Part shown: in pieces, positions 1-8,092 of the stretch
How the letters are laid out: every line of letters starts with the position of its first letter
Position numbering within the stretch: position 1 is the stretch's first letter
NCBI GenBank assembly: GCA_009838075.1
Contig: VXSG01000112.1
Span: 1 to 60,101, forward strand
Length of the DNA stretch: 60,101 nucleotides
Direction of reading: 5' to 3'
Source: Boseongicola sp. SB0665_bin_10
Lineage (GTDB): Bacteria; Pseudomonadota; Alphaproteobacteria; Rhodobacterales; Rhodobacteraceae
Position numbers and translations under genes: made by a program
The notes under the pieces: generated by a model
Databases searched by the model: none
Told to the model about the DNA's origin: nothing
The model's input: only the letters and a program-made list of their open reading frames with translations

Positions 1-199
1 CGTCGTGGAACACTGCCGCAAGACCCTGTACGACTTCGAGCGGCTCCGCGCGGTCAAGGCCGGGCCGGCGGCCGTCCCGGAAGACGGGACGACCGCGCCC
101 AACGCGGAGATGCTGGATGGCGGGCGCAAGACCCGAGGCGAGACTCCGTTCGCCCAATGTGCGATCCGCCGAGGCTGCGACACCGGTCGCGCACCAGGC
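1..199. other. left-edge segment, no gene assigned
   Basis: Several frames are open here. A plus-strand frame has a very GC-rich third codon position over the first ~135 bases, which hints at coding, but it has no stop until it runs deep into the opposite-strand DUF6505 gene. The minus-strand frame in phase with that gene is also open to the edge. I recognise no family in any of them. It may be the end of a gene lying mostly outside the window. Confidence 0.3.
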
Positions 200-679
200 T
201 CACTCGTCCAGCGATCCGTGAATGGCAAATTGGCCCAAGTCTGCATCCTGGGCTTCAATGACGCGGAACGACTCGCGAACCCCCACTTCGGTCAATTCAC
301 GAGAGACCGTGAGAAGCGTGTTCGCCGCATGCTCGTCGCACAACTCCGCCATGTGACCCAGTTCCTCGGCGGCGACAGGGCGCGCGGCGACAGGGCCGGG
401 CGCTCCGTAGTAGGTCACGAAGTGCTCTGCCAGCATGTCGGTCAAGCGCTCGAGTTCCACGAGCTCGATCTGGGTGACCGCAACGAAGGTCACGCGCCCT
501 GTCGTTTCCAGGCCGAACCAGCCGTTCGAAAAGGCTTGCCGGGCCTTGCCCGCCAGATCCGCCTCCGTCCAGTTCGAGAATTCGAACCCGCCAGGGATGC
601 ACCATTCGCCGGTGCGGGCCGGCACCGGGTAGACCCGGGTGTCGCTTTCATCGAAATGGATCGCGCGGGCAAGGTTCAT
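200..679 (-). CDS. DUF6505 family protein
   Basis: A 159-residue soluble protein that I match from memory to DUF6505, a small family of unknown function found beside formate dehydrogenase and Mrp genes in alphaproteobacteria. It has no signal peptide, membrane segment or cysteine cluster. Its start overlaps the stop of the ligase-like gene by 4 bp (ATGA), so it is the last clear gene of the leftward group DUF6494, Mrp, ligase-like, DUF6505. The context suggests a role in cofactor or Fe-S maturation, but nothing in the sequence shows a reaction. The family call is fairly secure; the function is unknown. Confidence 0.75.
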   Translation of the reverse strand: MNLARAIHFDESDTRVYPVPARTGEWCIPGGFEFSNWTEADLAGKARQAFSNGWFGLETTGRVTFVAVTQIELVELERLTDMLAEHFVTYYGAPGPVAARPVAAEELGHMAELCDEHAANTLLTVSRELTEVGVRESFRVIEAQDADLGQFAIHGSLDE

Positions 680-1380
680 TGCGGCTCCAGAAGAGCGGTG
701 AGCGGGAACAGGTGGGTGTCGTTTCCGTCGCGCAGGAGCATCCCGAAATCCTCGTCAATGCCAAGGAATGTGCCGCTCGCCTCCCCGAACCGGATTGCGC
801 CGCCCACCCCGTGCGCGATGCCCCTCCATTCGGCGTGCAGGGATCTCGAACCTTCATCCTCCCAACGCGCAATCCAGTTGAGCGTATGGCGCGCCCAGCT
901 CTCGATCAGGGTCACCGGGTCCACGTCGACGCAGCCTTCCTCGTAGAGTGCCGTTTCCTCGACGTCTTCGCCTGGCGTCTGCCTGGCGCTGAGCAGCGGC
1001 ATCTCGAACCCGACAACGAGCCAGTCCGGCTGCCTTTGCTCGTCACCGGTGCTGGCCGCCACGCGGAATCGGCCGCAGCGCGCCCCGTTGACACGGATTT
1101 CGCCAGACCAGCCAAGGTGGACCGCAACCTCCGGCGGCGCGAGCGCACCCAGGGAATTCTGCAGCCCGACGCCGCAAAGCGGCAGCATCGCCATGGCCTT
1201 TGCCAGCGGCACTTCCGGCGCGAACACCAAGGCGGAGCCAAGGCGGTCCACCGAGACGTTGTATACGACGAGCCCGGCGTCGCAGCCCAGGCTCGCCTTG
1301 GCGCAGGCAGTGACAAAGGGGTCGATTGCACCGGTGACGGCCAGGCCGGACATCAATGGAGGCAGGACGGCTTCCGTCAT
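676..1380 (-). CDS. biotin/lipoate ligase-like protein with DUF4444 C-terminus
   Basis: 234 residues with the fold signature of the biotin/lipoate A/B protein ligase family over about residues 1-180 and a short DUF4444-like C-terminal domain. The Gly/Arg-rich adenylation loop of true biotin ligases (GRGRxxR type) is not evident, so ligase activity is doubtful. It overlaps mrp upstream and DUF6505 downstream by 4 bp each, so the three are translationally coupled. In this neighbourhood such proteins accompany formate dehydrogenase genes. It may modify or chaperone a partner, but no substrate can be read from the sequence. Confidence 0.75.
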   Translation of the reverse strand: MTEAVLPPLMSGLAVTGAIDPFVTACAKASLGCDAGLVVYNVSVDRLGSALVFAPEVPLAKAMAMLPLCGVGLQNSLGALAPPEVAVHLGWSGEIRVNGARCGRFRVAASTGDEQRQPDWLVVGFEMPLLSARQTPGEDVEETALYEEGCVDVDPVTLIESWARHTLNWIARWEDEGSRSLHAEWRGIAHGVGGAIRFGEASGTFLGIDEDFGMLLRDGNDTHLFPLTALLEPQ

Positions 1381-2441
1381 GCGGCGCTCATCGCGAATAG
1401 CTCCCTCGCCGCCTGCTGAAACGCGGCCGCCTGCGGTCCGTCGGGGCTCGTCACGACAACGGGGGCCCCTCCGTCACCGGCGACGCGGATATCGAGGTGC
1501 AACGGAATCTCCGCCAGAAGCGGCACGCCGATCTTCGCCGCCTCGGCCGCCACGCCGCCGTGGCCGAAGGTGTGTTCTTCGTGCCCGCACTTCGAGCAGA
1601 CGTGGGTGGACATGTTCTCGATCAGGCCGAGGATCGGAACGCCCAGCTGGTTGAACATGTCCACCCCCTTGCGGGCGTCGATCAGCGCCACGTCCTGTGG
1701 CGTGGACACGATGATCGCGCCATCGACAACGGCTTTCTGCGCAAGCGTCATCTGGACGTCGCCCGTGCCAGGCGGCAAGTCGACGATCAACACGTCGAGG
1801 GCGCCCCATTGCACCTGCGTCAGCATCTGCTGCAATGCGCCCATCAACATCGGGCCACGCCAGACGACCGCCTGCCCTTCCGTCGTCATCAGTCCGATCG
1901 ACATCATCGTGACGCCATGGTTGCGCATCGGAAGAATGGTCTTGCCGTCCGGGCTTGACGGACGGCCCGAGACGCCAAGCATGCGTGGCTGTGACGGTCC
2001 GTAGACGTCCGCGTCCAACAGGCCGACACGCCGCCCTGCCTGCGCAAGCGCACAGGCGAGGTTTGCGGAGACGGTCGACTTTCCGACCCCGCCCTTTCCG
2101 GACGCAATCGCGAAAATGCGATCGATGCCGGGTATCCTTTCGGGTCCCTTGGGTTCGGGGCGCGCGCCGGGTTTCAGGTCTGGCGGGGCCTTTTCGGTAT
2201 GCGCGGTCATGAGGATCGACACGTCCTCGGCGCCCGGCAGCGCCTTCATCCGTGCCTCCGCGTCAGCTCGTACCGGCTCATAGGTCTGCGCAAGCTTCGG
2301 ATCAATTTCCAGGACGAACCGGATGCGTCCGCCCTCGACGTTCAAGGCACGCACCAGTCCCGCTGCAACAATGTCGTCACCGGTGGCGGGGTCGCTGACC
2401 GATTTCAGTGCACCGAGCACACTATCTCGAGACAGTGCCAA
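1377..2441 (-). CDS. mrp: Mrp/NBP35-family Fe-S cluster carrier ATPase
   Basis: A 354-residue P-loop ATPase that holds and transfers [4Fe-4S] clusters to apoproteins in the cytoplasm. An N-terminal MIP18/DUF59-type domain covers about residues 1-85. The deviant Walker A motif GKGGVGKST lies at 115-123, and the conserved CxxC (CSKC) that ligates the bridging cluster is near residue 280. The length is normal for bacterial Mrp/ApbC. It lies 3 bp after DUF6494 and overlaps the ligase-like gene by 4 bp. Next to a formate dehydrogenase with many clusters, a job in loading them is likely but inferred. Confidence 0.93.
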   Translation of the reverse strand: MALSRDSVLGALKSVSDPATGDDIVAAGLVRALNVEGGRIRFVLEIDPKLAQTYEPVRADAEARMKALPGAEDVSILMTAHTEKAPPDLKPGARPEPKGPERIPGIDRIFAIASGKGGVGKSTVSANLACALAQAGRRVGLLDADVYGPSQPRMLGVSGRPSSPDGKTILPMRNHGVTMMSIGLMTTEGQAVVWRGPMLMGALQQMLTQVQWGALDVLIVDLPPGTGDVQMTLAQKAVVDGAIIVSTPQDVALIDARKGVDMFNQLGVPILGLIENMSTHVCSKCGHEEHTFGHGGVAAEAAKIGVPLLAEIPLHLDIRVAGDGGAPVVVTSPDGPQAAAFQQAARELFAMSAA

Positions 2442-2444
2442 GGC

Positions 2445-2636
2445 TCAGTCGTTCTCCACGATGGTGCCCGAGATTTCGTGATCCAGGCCGAGTTCCTCGA
2501 TCGTGACGTTGGCCTTGACCGCGTAGCTCTTGCCGGCTTCGCCCTTGTCGCGAAGCGCCGCCTCGATCGCCTGTTGCGAGGTCACTCCCACTTGCTTCAG
2601 GAACTTTCTCATGGACATGTTGTAGGAGTCGCTCAT
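2445..2636 (-). CDS. DUF6494 family small protein
   Basis: A 63-residue protein rich in charged residues, recognised as DUF6494, a small family that travels with formate dehydrogenase and Mrp genes. It starts at the first Met of the frame (MSDSYNM...). It has no membrane segment or metal motif. It is the first gene of the leftward group and sits 3 bp before mrp. The function is unknown; co-occurrence suggests an accessory role in Fe-S or molybdoenzyme maturation. Confidence 0.8.
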   Translation of the reverse strand: MSDSYNMSMRKFLKQVGVTSQQAIEAALRDKGEAGKSYAVKANVTIEELGLDHEISGTIVEND

Positions 2637-3091
2637 CCTGGTCCTTCCTCTAGCTTGAATCGTCCGATCCGGTCCATTCGCCCTTGGTCATGCTTGGTTG
2701 CGCAGAACTCGAGACCGCGCTCGGCGTGAACGGAGCCATTGTAGATACCGGTTCGACCCCGGAATTCAACCCCGGAGAATTGATCGATCCAACCCGCGCA
2801 TCCCGAAGCCCGTTGCCGGAACGTTGCCAGGAGCCGGCGAGCCGCGCCGTGCCGCTCCAAAAATCCGGAAGCGAACAAGCCCCGGATTCAGGTCCACGGA
2901 ACAATTCGCCTTGAATCCGGCGCCGGCAATCCCGTATGTTCGAGTTCAGGGCCATGGTGTCGCCGCCTGGCATTCTGCTGCAATGGCAGTGCCCTCTAGC
3001 CAGGCAGGCCCCCATTTCCCCGGGGATACAGTCGAATGACCTGCACGGCGGGAATGTTGCGCTCAACCCGAGACGTCTTGCAAGAGGCCCC
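2637..3091. promoter_or_regulatory. divergent intergenic region
   Basis: 455 bases between the leftward DUF6494-mrp group and the rightward cytochrome gene. No convincing gene is visible: open frames on both strands lack ribosome-binding sites and family signatures. Promoters for both directions should lie here, but I could not pick out clear -35/-10 boxes. Confidence 0.4.
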
Positions 3092-3844
3092 ATGCTGAAA
3101 GGGTCCTTGACAGCTGCGTTTCTTCTCCTCGTCAGTGGCGCCAACCTTGCGTCCGCCGCCGACGACCGTCAGTTTCGCCTGTCGGTCCCCGACGTGCTGG
3201 CCGAGAGCGGGTTGATGAAGTACATGTTGCCGCGTTTCACCTTGAAGACCCAGGTGCGCGTCGAGCTGGTCTCGCCCGGGGAGGCGGCGGAAGTCGCGCT
3301 CGGCGACACCGGCACGCCGGTCTTTGCCGGCTTGGGCCAGACCTGGTCCATCGAGGTCCTTGCGCCGGGGCATGAAGGGGCATCTCGGTTTGCCACGTGG
3401 ATTGCGGACACGACCGGGCAAAGCGCGATCACGGGATTCAGGATCGACGGCGATCAGCCGTTCGCCTTGCCGGTCGTGGAAGAGGAGATTGCCGAAGACG
3501 CGTTCTACGACGGTGACAAGGAGCGCGGGCGCCAGGTTTCGCGGGTCCATTGCGGGCGCTGCCACGTCACCGCCCGAGGCGACGAAGGCCTCGGCATCGG
3601 TTCGACCCCGTCGTTCTTCGCCTTGCGCAGCTTTGAAGACTGGGACGTGAGGTTCTCGAGCTTCTACGTCCTGAAACCCCATGGCGCCTTCACGCAGATC
3701 GAAGACGTGACGGAACCCTTTCCCGAGGACCTTCCTTCGCCGATTGCGCCGTTGGAACTGACCTTGGATGACATAGACGCGATCCTGGCCTATGTCGCAG
3801 GCATCGAGCCCGCGGCCCTTGGCGCCCCCTTGACGGGTCAGTGA
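3092..3844 (+). CDS. periplasmic c-type cytochrome with binding-protein-like N-terminus
   Basis: 250 residues from the ATG that opens a clean Sec signal peptide (about residues 1-22, ending SAA). The frame extends 52 codons further upstream but that part looks non-coding. The C-terminal half has a single haem c site, CGRCH at 154-158. Residues ~28-75 resemble the N-terminus of ModA/TupA-type periplasmic oxyanion-binding proteins; this is my inference. It should carry electrons in the periplasm, plausibly for the nearby formate dehydrogenase. Its 3' end overlaps the oppositely oriented ferredoxin gene by 7 bp. An alternative reading is a haem-containing sensor or metal-delivery protein. Confidence 0.8.
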   Translation: MLKGSLTAAFLLLVSGANLASAADDRQFRLSVPDVLAESGLMKYMLPRFTLKTQVRVELVSPGEAAEVALGDTGTPVFAGLGQTWSIEVLAPGHEGASRFATWIADTTGQSAITGFRIDGDQPFALPVVEEEIAEDAFYDGDKERGRQVSRVHCGRCHVTARGDEGLGIGSTPSFFALRSFEDWDVRFSSFYVLKPHGAFTQIEDVTEPFPEDLPSPIAPLELTLDDIDAILAYVAGIEPAALGAPLTGQ

Positions 3845-5787
3845 TCGCGACGTTTCGACAGGTAGTCGTCCGTGGTTCGGACCCGCGGCCGCTCGCCCGC
3901 GGCCATTGGGCTGTCCTCGCTCAGGAACTGGGATTTCACCCGGCAATCGTCGCACATCTGGATCATTCTCAGCGCACCCTCTCCCTGGTACATCGAGTGC
4001 GAGGAAAGTTTCTCGGTGATGCGATCAATGGTCGACCTTGAACCGAACAGGCTGCCGCACTCGATGCAGGCGAACGGCTCTTCCTCGTTCAGGACCACCT
4101 GGGACAATGCCTCGTCGCCAAGATTGAGCCTGGGCACCAGCGTGATGGCATCTTCGGGACAGATGCTGGCGCAGAGCCCGCATTGCAGACAGGCATCTTC
4201 CTGAAACCGCAGTTGCGGCAGATCGGGATTGTCGCCCAGCGCTCCGGAAGGGCAAAGCGACACGCAGGAGAGACAAAGCGTGCACGCGTCCGCATTGACC
4301 GAAATCAGGCCATAAGGGGCATCGTCCGGCAACGGGAGCGGTTCGACGGCGTCCGGGCGCAGTGCCTTCGCCGCCTGCCGGGCGATCTGCCGACGCGTCC
4401 CCATGGGACGGATCGGCTTGGTCAGCGCGGATGGCACCTCGGAATCGAACAGCGCATCCGAAAGCGCGTCGGCGTCGGAAGTGTCGATCAAGGCCACCCT
4501 ATCGCCGGCAACCGCCTCGGTCAGGACAATCTCATGGTCCAGTACCGATCGGTCAGCCCCGGGTCCGGGCACGATGGCCACGGTCGCGAAACCGGCCGCC
4601 AGCGCGGCGAGGGCCTCGGCGTGCCCGAAAGCGCCGACTGCCGGCATTTCCATCGGCACGACATCGGCCGGAAGGCCCCGGCCATGCCGCGCCGAAAGCC
4701 TGATCAGTTCAGAACCGTGCCCGTCCACGACCAGCAGCCTTGGATCGCTCCCGCCGGCGCCAAGGAACGCCCTTGCCAGCGTCTGGATGCGAAGGAACGA
4801 ATGCTCGACCGGCGGCGCGTCGTACGAAATCGCGCCGGACGGGCAAAGCGAGGAGCATGCGCCGCACCCTGCACAAACCATCGGATCGACGGTGACGTGT
4901 TCGCCCTCGGGAGAAATCGCGCCAGTCGGACAGGCGTCAAGGCAACGCGAACATCCCACCTGACCGGCCCGGGAATGGGCGCAAAGGATCGGCTCGACAC
5001 GCGCGTAAAGCGGCTTTTCGAACGTGCCGATCAGCTTTGCGGCATCGAACACCGCATCCATGGACGCCGTCACGCTGCCCGGGTCGGCGCGCAGGTAGCC
5101 TTCCCGCTTTTCATGGGCGGAAAAGAGCGGCGCCTGCCCGCTGAGATCGAGGATCATGTCGCACTCGGAGTGTGCGCCGTCGCGTGGTTCGGTCCATCTC
5201 CAGTTGCCGCGCCCGCCCGGCTGAATTCGACTGAACGCATCGAACGACACCTTGAATTCACCCAAGGCCCCGGACGCTTTCCTAATCCGCCCCTTGATCA
5301 CGTCGAACTCTCGATCCGGAGGAGGGTCGCCCTCATCCTGCTGCAGGACCGTGACGCCGTGCGTGTCGGCAAGACGCCGGGCGGCGTCAAACGCGACATC
5401 GCCACTCCCGATGATCAGGCAAACGCCTTCGGACACAACGTCGATGGCCTTCATCAACGCCGCAGGCATCGTGGCCGCTGCGACGAGCGCAGCCATCTTG
5501 GGACCGGTGTCATTGTCGTCATCGGTCCAGCCGGCCCGGTCCCGAAGGTCGATGAATGAAGGCACCTCGGCCTCCAGCTCCTCGGCAAGCTCCTCGAAGA
5601 ACCGCATTTCCTGCCCGCAGCAGATCGTGCAGTCGCCCTCCGCAATTGCCCGAGCCGCGATTTCCGACTGCTCGGTACAAAGCGAGGTGTGGACCGGGGA
5701 ACACTCAACTCCGGTCGCGGCCTCGATCGCGGCAGGCTGCAGTCGTTGCGATTTCGCACAGTCGCAAAGGACCAGCTTGTTGGCCAA
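3838..5787 (-). CDS. four-cluster polyferredoxin of the formate dehydrogenase locus
   Basis: 649 residues. The chosen start is a TTG at 5785-5787 because a strong ribosome-binding site (AGGGAGGGG) sits just before it; another TTG seven codons upstream lies before that site. Two pairs of 4Fe-4S motifs are visible (CSRCLDACP and CAGCGACSSLCP in the middle; CTLCLSCVSLCP and CLQCGLCASICP near the C-terminus). Extra Cys pairs lie at the N-terminus (CDC, CTICC) and C-terminus (CIECG, CDDC). There is no signal peptide or membrane helix, so it is a cytoplasmic electron-transfer protein. It diverges from the DUF3305-DUF3306-fdh operon. Cytoplasmic placement opposite a periplasmic FDH makes a maturation or electron-supply role possible. 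Confidence 0.85.
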   Translation of the reverse strand: MANKLVLCDCAKSQRLQPAAIEAATGVECSPVHTSLCTEQSEIAARAIAEGDCTICCGQEMRFFEELAEELEAEVPSFIDLRDRAGWTDDDNDTGPKMAALVAAATMPAALMKAIDVVSEGVCLIIGSGDVAFDAARRLADTHGVTVLQQDEGDPPPDREFDVIKGRIRKASGALGEFKVSFDAFSRIQPGGRGNWRWTEPRDGAHSECDMILDLSGQAPLFSAHEKREGYLRADPGSVTASMDAVFDAAKLIGTFEKPLYARVEPILCAHSRAGQVGCSRCLDACPTGAISPEGEHVTVDPMVCAGCGACSSLCPSGAISYDAPPVEHSFLRIQTLARAFLGAGGSDPRLLVVDGHGSELIRLSARHGRGLPADVVPMEMPAVGAFGHAEALAALAAGFATVAIVPGPGADRSVLDHEIVLTEAVAGDRVALIDTSDADALSDALFDSEVPSALTKPIRPMGTRRQIARQAAKALRPDAVEPLPLPDDAPYGLISVNADACTLCLSCVSLCPSGALGDNPDLPQLRFQEDACLQCGLCASICPEDAITLVPRLNLGDEALSQVVLNEEEPFACIECGSLFGSRSTIDRITEKLSSHSMYQGEGALRMIQMCDDCRVKSQFLSEDSPMAAGERPRVRTTDDYLSKRRDH

Positions 5788-5916
5788 GGTCTTCCCCTCC
5801 CTCGACAATCGGCCGGTGACGAACTCACGTCATGCCGCCAGACTAGACATGTTTGGTCCTGAACGTAAACTGCGGCAGGCAGGCCACTTGAGCGAACAGG
5901 ACACACGCGAGGACGA

Positions 5917-6477
5917 ATGTACATCAATCCGGCGAAATACGAGGCCCTGCCTCTCGGGGTGGTGCTGCGCCGGGCGCCGGGAGTGACCCGCTGGAAGAAA
6001 TGGTCCTGGAAGGCGGTTGCGGTCCTGCCGGGCGCCGGATCGGCCAATTGGCGGGAGATGCGCCGGCAAGGCGACTGGGTCGAATATCACGCGGCCACCG
6101 TTTCGCTTGACCTTCACGGCGCGGAGACCGAGGCCTACAAGAACGCGCTCTCGGACAGCCGGCCCAGCGTCTTTGTCGTCCTGCGCCCGGGGGAAGGTTC
6201 CGACGGTGATCGGCCTTCCGTCCTGCTGGTCACGGCATCGCCATACGAGGCGCAGGACTACGCCGACAGCGGCGAGGAAATCGTCGAAAAGGTGCCGATG
6301 CCGCCCGGGCTTGTCGCCTGGGTGCGGGATTTCGTCGACGCGCATCACGTCGAAGAGGAATTCGTGAAGCGCAAGCGAGACAGGAAGCGCATCGACCTAG
6401 TCGAGGACGGCGTTGGCGACGTGCGCATACAGCAGGACACCGATGTCTATCGCGCCCCGAAGAGGCGGCTGCAATGA
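5917..6477 (+). CDS. DUF3305 domain-containing protein
   Basis: 186 residues with no signal peptide, recognised as DUF3305, a family almost always encoded beside DUF3306 and formate dehydrogenase genes. The N-terminal half is the conserved domain; the C-terminus is basic (about residues 148-186, rich in Lys/Arg). A GAGGA element precedes the ATG. It is the first gene of the rightward fdh operon and its stop overlaps the DUF3306 start by 4 bp. The molecular function is unknown; a maturation or quality-control role for the enzyme is inferred from location only. Confidence 0.9.
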   Translation: MYINPAKYEALPLGVVLRRAPGVTRWKKWSWKAVAVLPGAGSANWREMRRQGDWVEYHAATVSLDLHGAETEAYKNALSDSRPSVFVVLRPGEGSDGDRPSVLLVTASPYEAQDYADSGEEIVEKVPMPPGLVAWVRDFVDAHHVEEEFVKRKRDRKRIDLVEDGVGDVRIQQDTDVYRAPKRRLQ

Positions 6478-7109
6478 GCGACTTCTGGGAACGCAGGAAG
6501 GCGGCGGTGCGGGCGGAAGACGCTGCCGAGGAAAGGGCGAAGATCGCCGCTGACGAAGCTGAAGAACAGGCAAGGCTCAGCGAGAAGTCCGACGAAGAGG
6601 TTCTTCGGGAACTCGATTTGCCCGACCCCGACAGCCTGGCCGAGGGCGATGACTTCTCCGTCTTCCTGGAGCGCACGGTTCCGGAACGCATCCGCCTCCG
6701 TGCGCTCCGCCGCCTCTGGACGACGAACCCGGTACTCGCAAACCTCGACGGCCTCATCGACTACGGCGAGGATTTCACCGACGCGGCAACCGTCATCGAG
6801 AACCTGCAAACCGCCTATCGGGTGGGCGAAGGCATGGCCCGGCACGTCTCTGCAATGGCCGAACAGGAGCTGGCGACAACCGAAGATGAGGAAGGTGTAC
6901 CGAACGAATCGGGAACGGAAGATTCGCCAGATATCCCGGATATCGACGCGGATGAAGAACCCGACAAATTACCTCGGAATCAGATCGGGCCGGAAGTTGA
7001 AAAAATTGAGCGAAATTCTGGCATTGTCGCCGAAAAAATCGAAGGAAGTGGTGTCAGGCCACGCCGCATGAGCTATCATTTCGATGAAACGCCAGCAACC
7101 GAAGCGTAG
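6474..7109 (+). CDS. DUF3306 domain-containing protein
   Basis: A 211-residue very acidic protein. The first ~60 residues are an Ala/Glu-rich, probably helical or coiled-coil stretch beginning with the family-typical MSDFWERRK. The middle part matches DUF3306. The C-terminal third is Glu/Asp/Pro-rich and probably disordered. It follows DUF3305 with a 4-bp overlap, the standard pairing. Soluble, no metal motif. The function is unknown; it is probably an accessory factor for formate dehydrogenase assembly. Confidence 0.9.
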   Translation: MSDFWERRKAAVRAEDAAEERAKIAADEAEEQARLSEKSDEEVLRELDLPDPDSLAEGDDFSVFLERTVPERIRLRALRRLWTTNPVLANLDGLIDYGEDFTDAATVIENLQTAYRVGEGMARHVSAMAEQELATTEDEEGVPNESGTEDSPDIPDIDADEEPDKLPRNQIGPEVEKIERNSGIVAEKIEGSGVRPRRMSYHFDETPATEA

Positions 7110-7122
7110 GTAGCCAGTTTCG

Positions 7123-7731
7123 ATGAACGTGATGGATCGAGCCATTGAAGTGCCTGAAGAGGATCGTCTCCGCGCAGACCTCTACAACTTCCTCGGCCTG
7201 ATCCTTTCCCGCCCTCCCGACCAGACGCTTCTTGATCAGACTGCCGGATTGTCCGGCGACGCCACCGAGGTCGGCCAGGCAATCGGCGCGCTGGCCACCA
7301 TTGCACGGCGCTCCAATCCCAAGAGCGTGGAAGCGGAATTCAACAGGCTGTTCATCGGTCTCGGGCGGGGCGAGTTGCTGCCTTACGCCAGCTTCTACAT
7401 GACCGGCTTCCTGAACGAAAAGCCGCTCGCGTTGCTGCGCGGCGACCTGGCGTCGCATGGCATTGCAAGATCGGAAAACGTGTTTGAACCGGAAGACAAC
7501 ATCGCGTCGCTGATGGAAGTGATGGGCGCGCTGATCGTCGGAAGGTTCGGGGCGCCGACGCCGCTCGACATGCAGCGGGACTTCTTCAACCGGCACGTCG
7601 CTCCCTGGGCATGCCACTGCTTTGCCGATCTCGAGGCCGCGAAGAGCTCCGTGCTGTACGCGGCGGTCGGGCGGCTCGGCCGGTTGTTCATTGAAATCGA
7701 GACCGAAGGGTTTCGTCTCAGCGCCGCCTGA
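7123..7731 (+). CDS. TorD/DmsD-family molybdoenzyme chaperone
   Basis: 202 residues, all-helical. It contains the family hallmark stretch near residue 67 (EFNRLFIGLGRGELLPY) followed by a second conserved block (FEPEDNIASLMEVM). TorD-like proteins bind the TAT signal and apo form of a molybdoenzyme in the cytoplasm until the cofactor is inserted. Here it lies just before the TAT peptide and fdhA, so FdhA is the obvious client. The first ATG is used; an ATG three codons later is also possible and the ribosome-binding site is weak. Confidence 0.9.
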   Translation: MNVMDRAIEVPEEDRLRADLYNFLGLILSRPPDQTLLDQTAGLSGDATEVGQAIGALATIARRSNPKSVEAEFNRLFIGLGRGELLPYASFYMTGFLNEKPLALLRGDLASHGIARSENVFEPEDNIASLMEVMGALIVGRFGAPTPLDMQRDFFNRHVAPWACHCFADLEAAKSSVLYAAVGRLGRLFIEIETEGFRLSAA

Positions 7732-7788
7732 GGCGCAAGAACTGATCTGGCGAGAAATCGCCACAGCGAAAGGAAGGAGGACTTTCAC

Positions 7789-7977
7789 ATGACCGACAAG
7801 CCCGAAGAGGGTACCAGCCGTCGGGATTTCCTGAAAATGGCGGGGACGGGCGCACCGGTTGCGGCCGTTGTCATCGCCACAGGAACGTCGGCGGAAGCGA
7901 CCCAGCCTGACCTTTCTTCGGAAAGGATTCAGGACACGGCGCATACCCGCGCCTACTACGACAGCGCCCGGTTCTAG
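7789..7977 (+). CDS. formate dehydrogenase-region TAT target small protein
   Basis: 62 residues with a twin-arginine motif (SRRDFLKMAG, residues 10-19), a hydrophobic stretch to about residue 38 and a short tail ending HTRAYYDSARF. It matches the small family named for its position directly before formate dehydrogenase alpha genes. A strong ribosome-binding site (GGAAGGAGG) lies about 10 bases upstream. After TAT export only about 25 residues would remain, so it may be a small periplasmic or membrane-tethered FDH subunit or an assembly factor. The role is unknown. Confidence 0.9.
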   Translation: MTDKPEEGTSRRDFLKMAGTGAPVAAVVIATGTSAEATQPDLSSERIQDTAHTRAYYDSARF

Positions 7978-8092
7978 GACCGGACCCTGCCGTCACTGCC
8001 CGGCCTCGGTTGCGTGACGCCCACTGGCCGGCGCATTCGAAGACAACCCAGCACGCATGCGGGACTGCCCGCAGCCAGCAAGGGAGAATGAC

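Noticed and set aside
4183-5559. 458-codon plus-strand frame
   Set aside because: Antisense to the polyferredoxin gene, Arg/His-rich, no domain.
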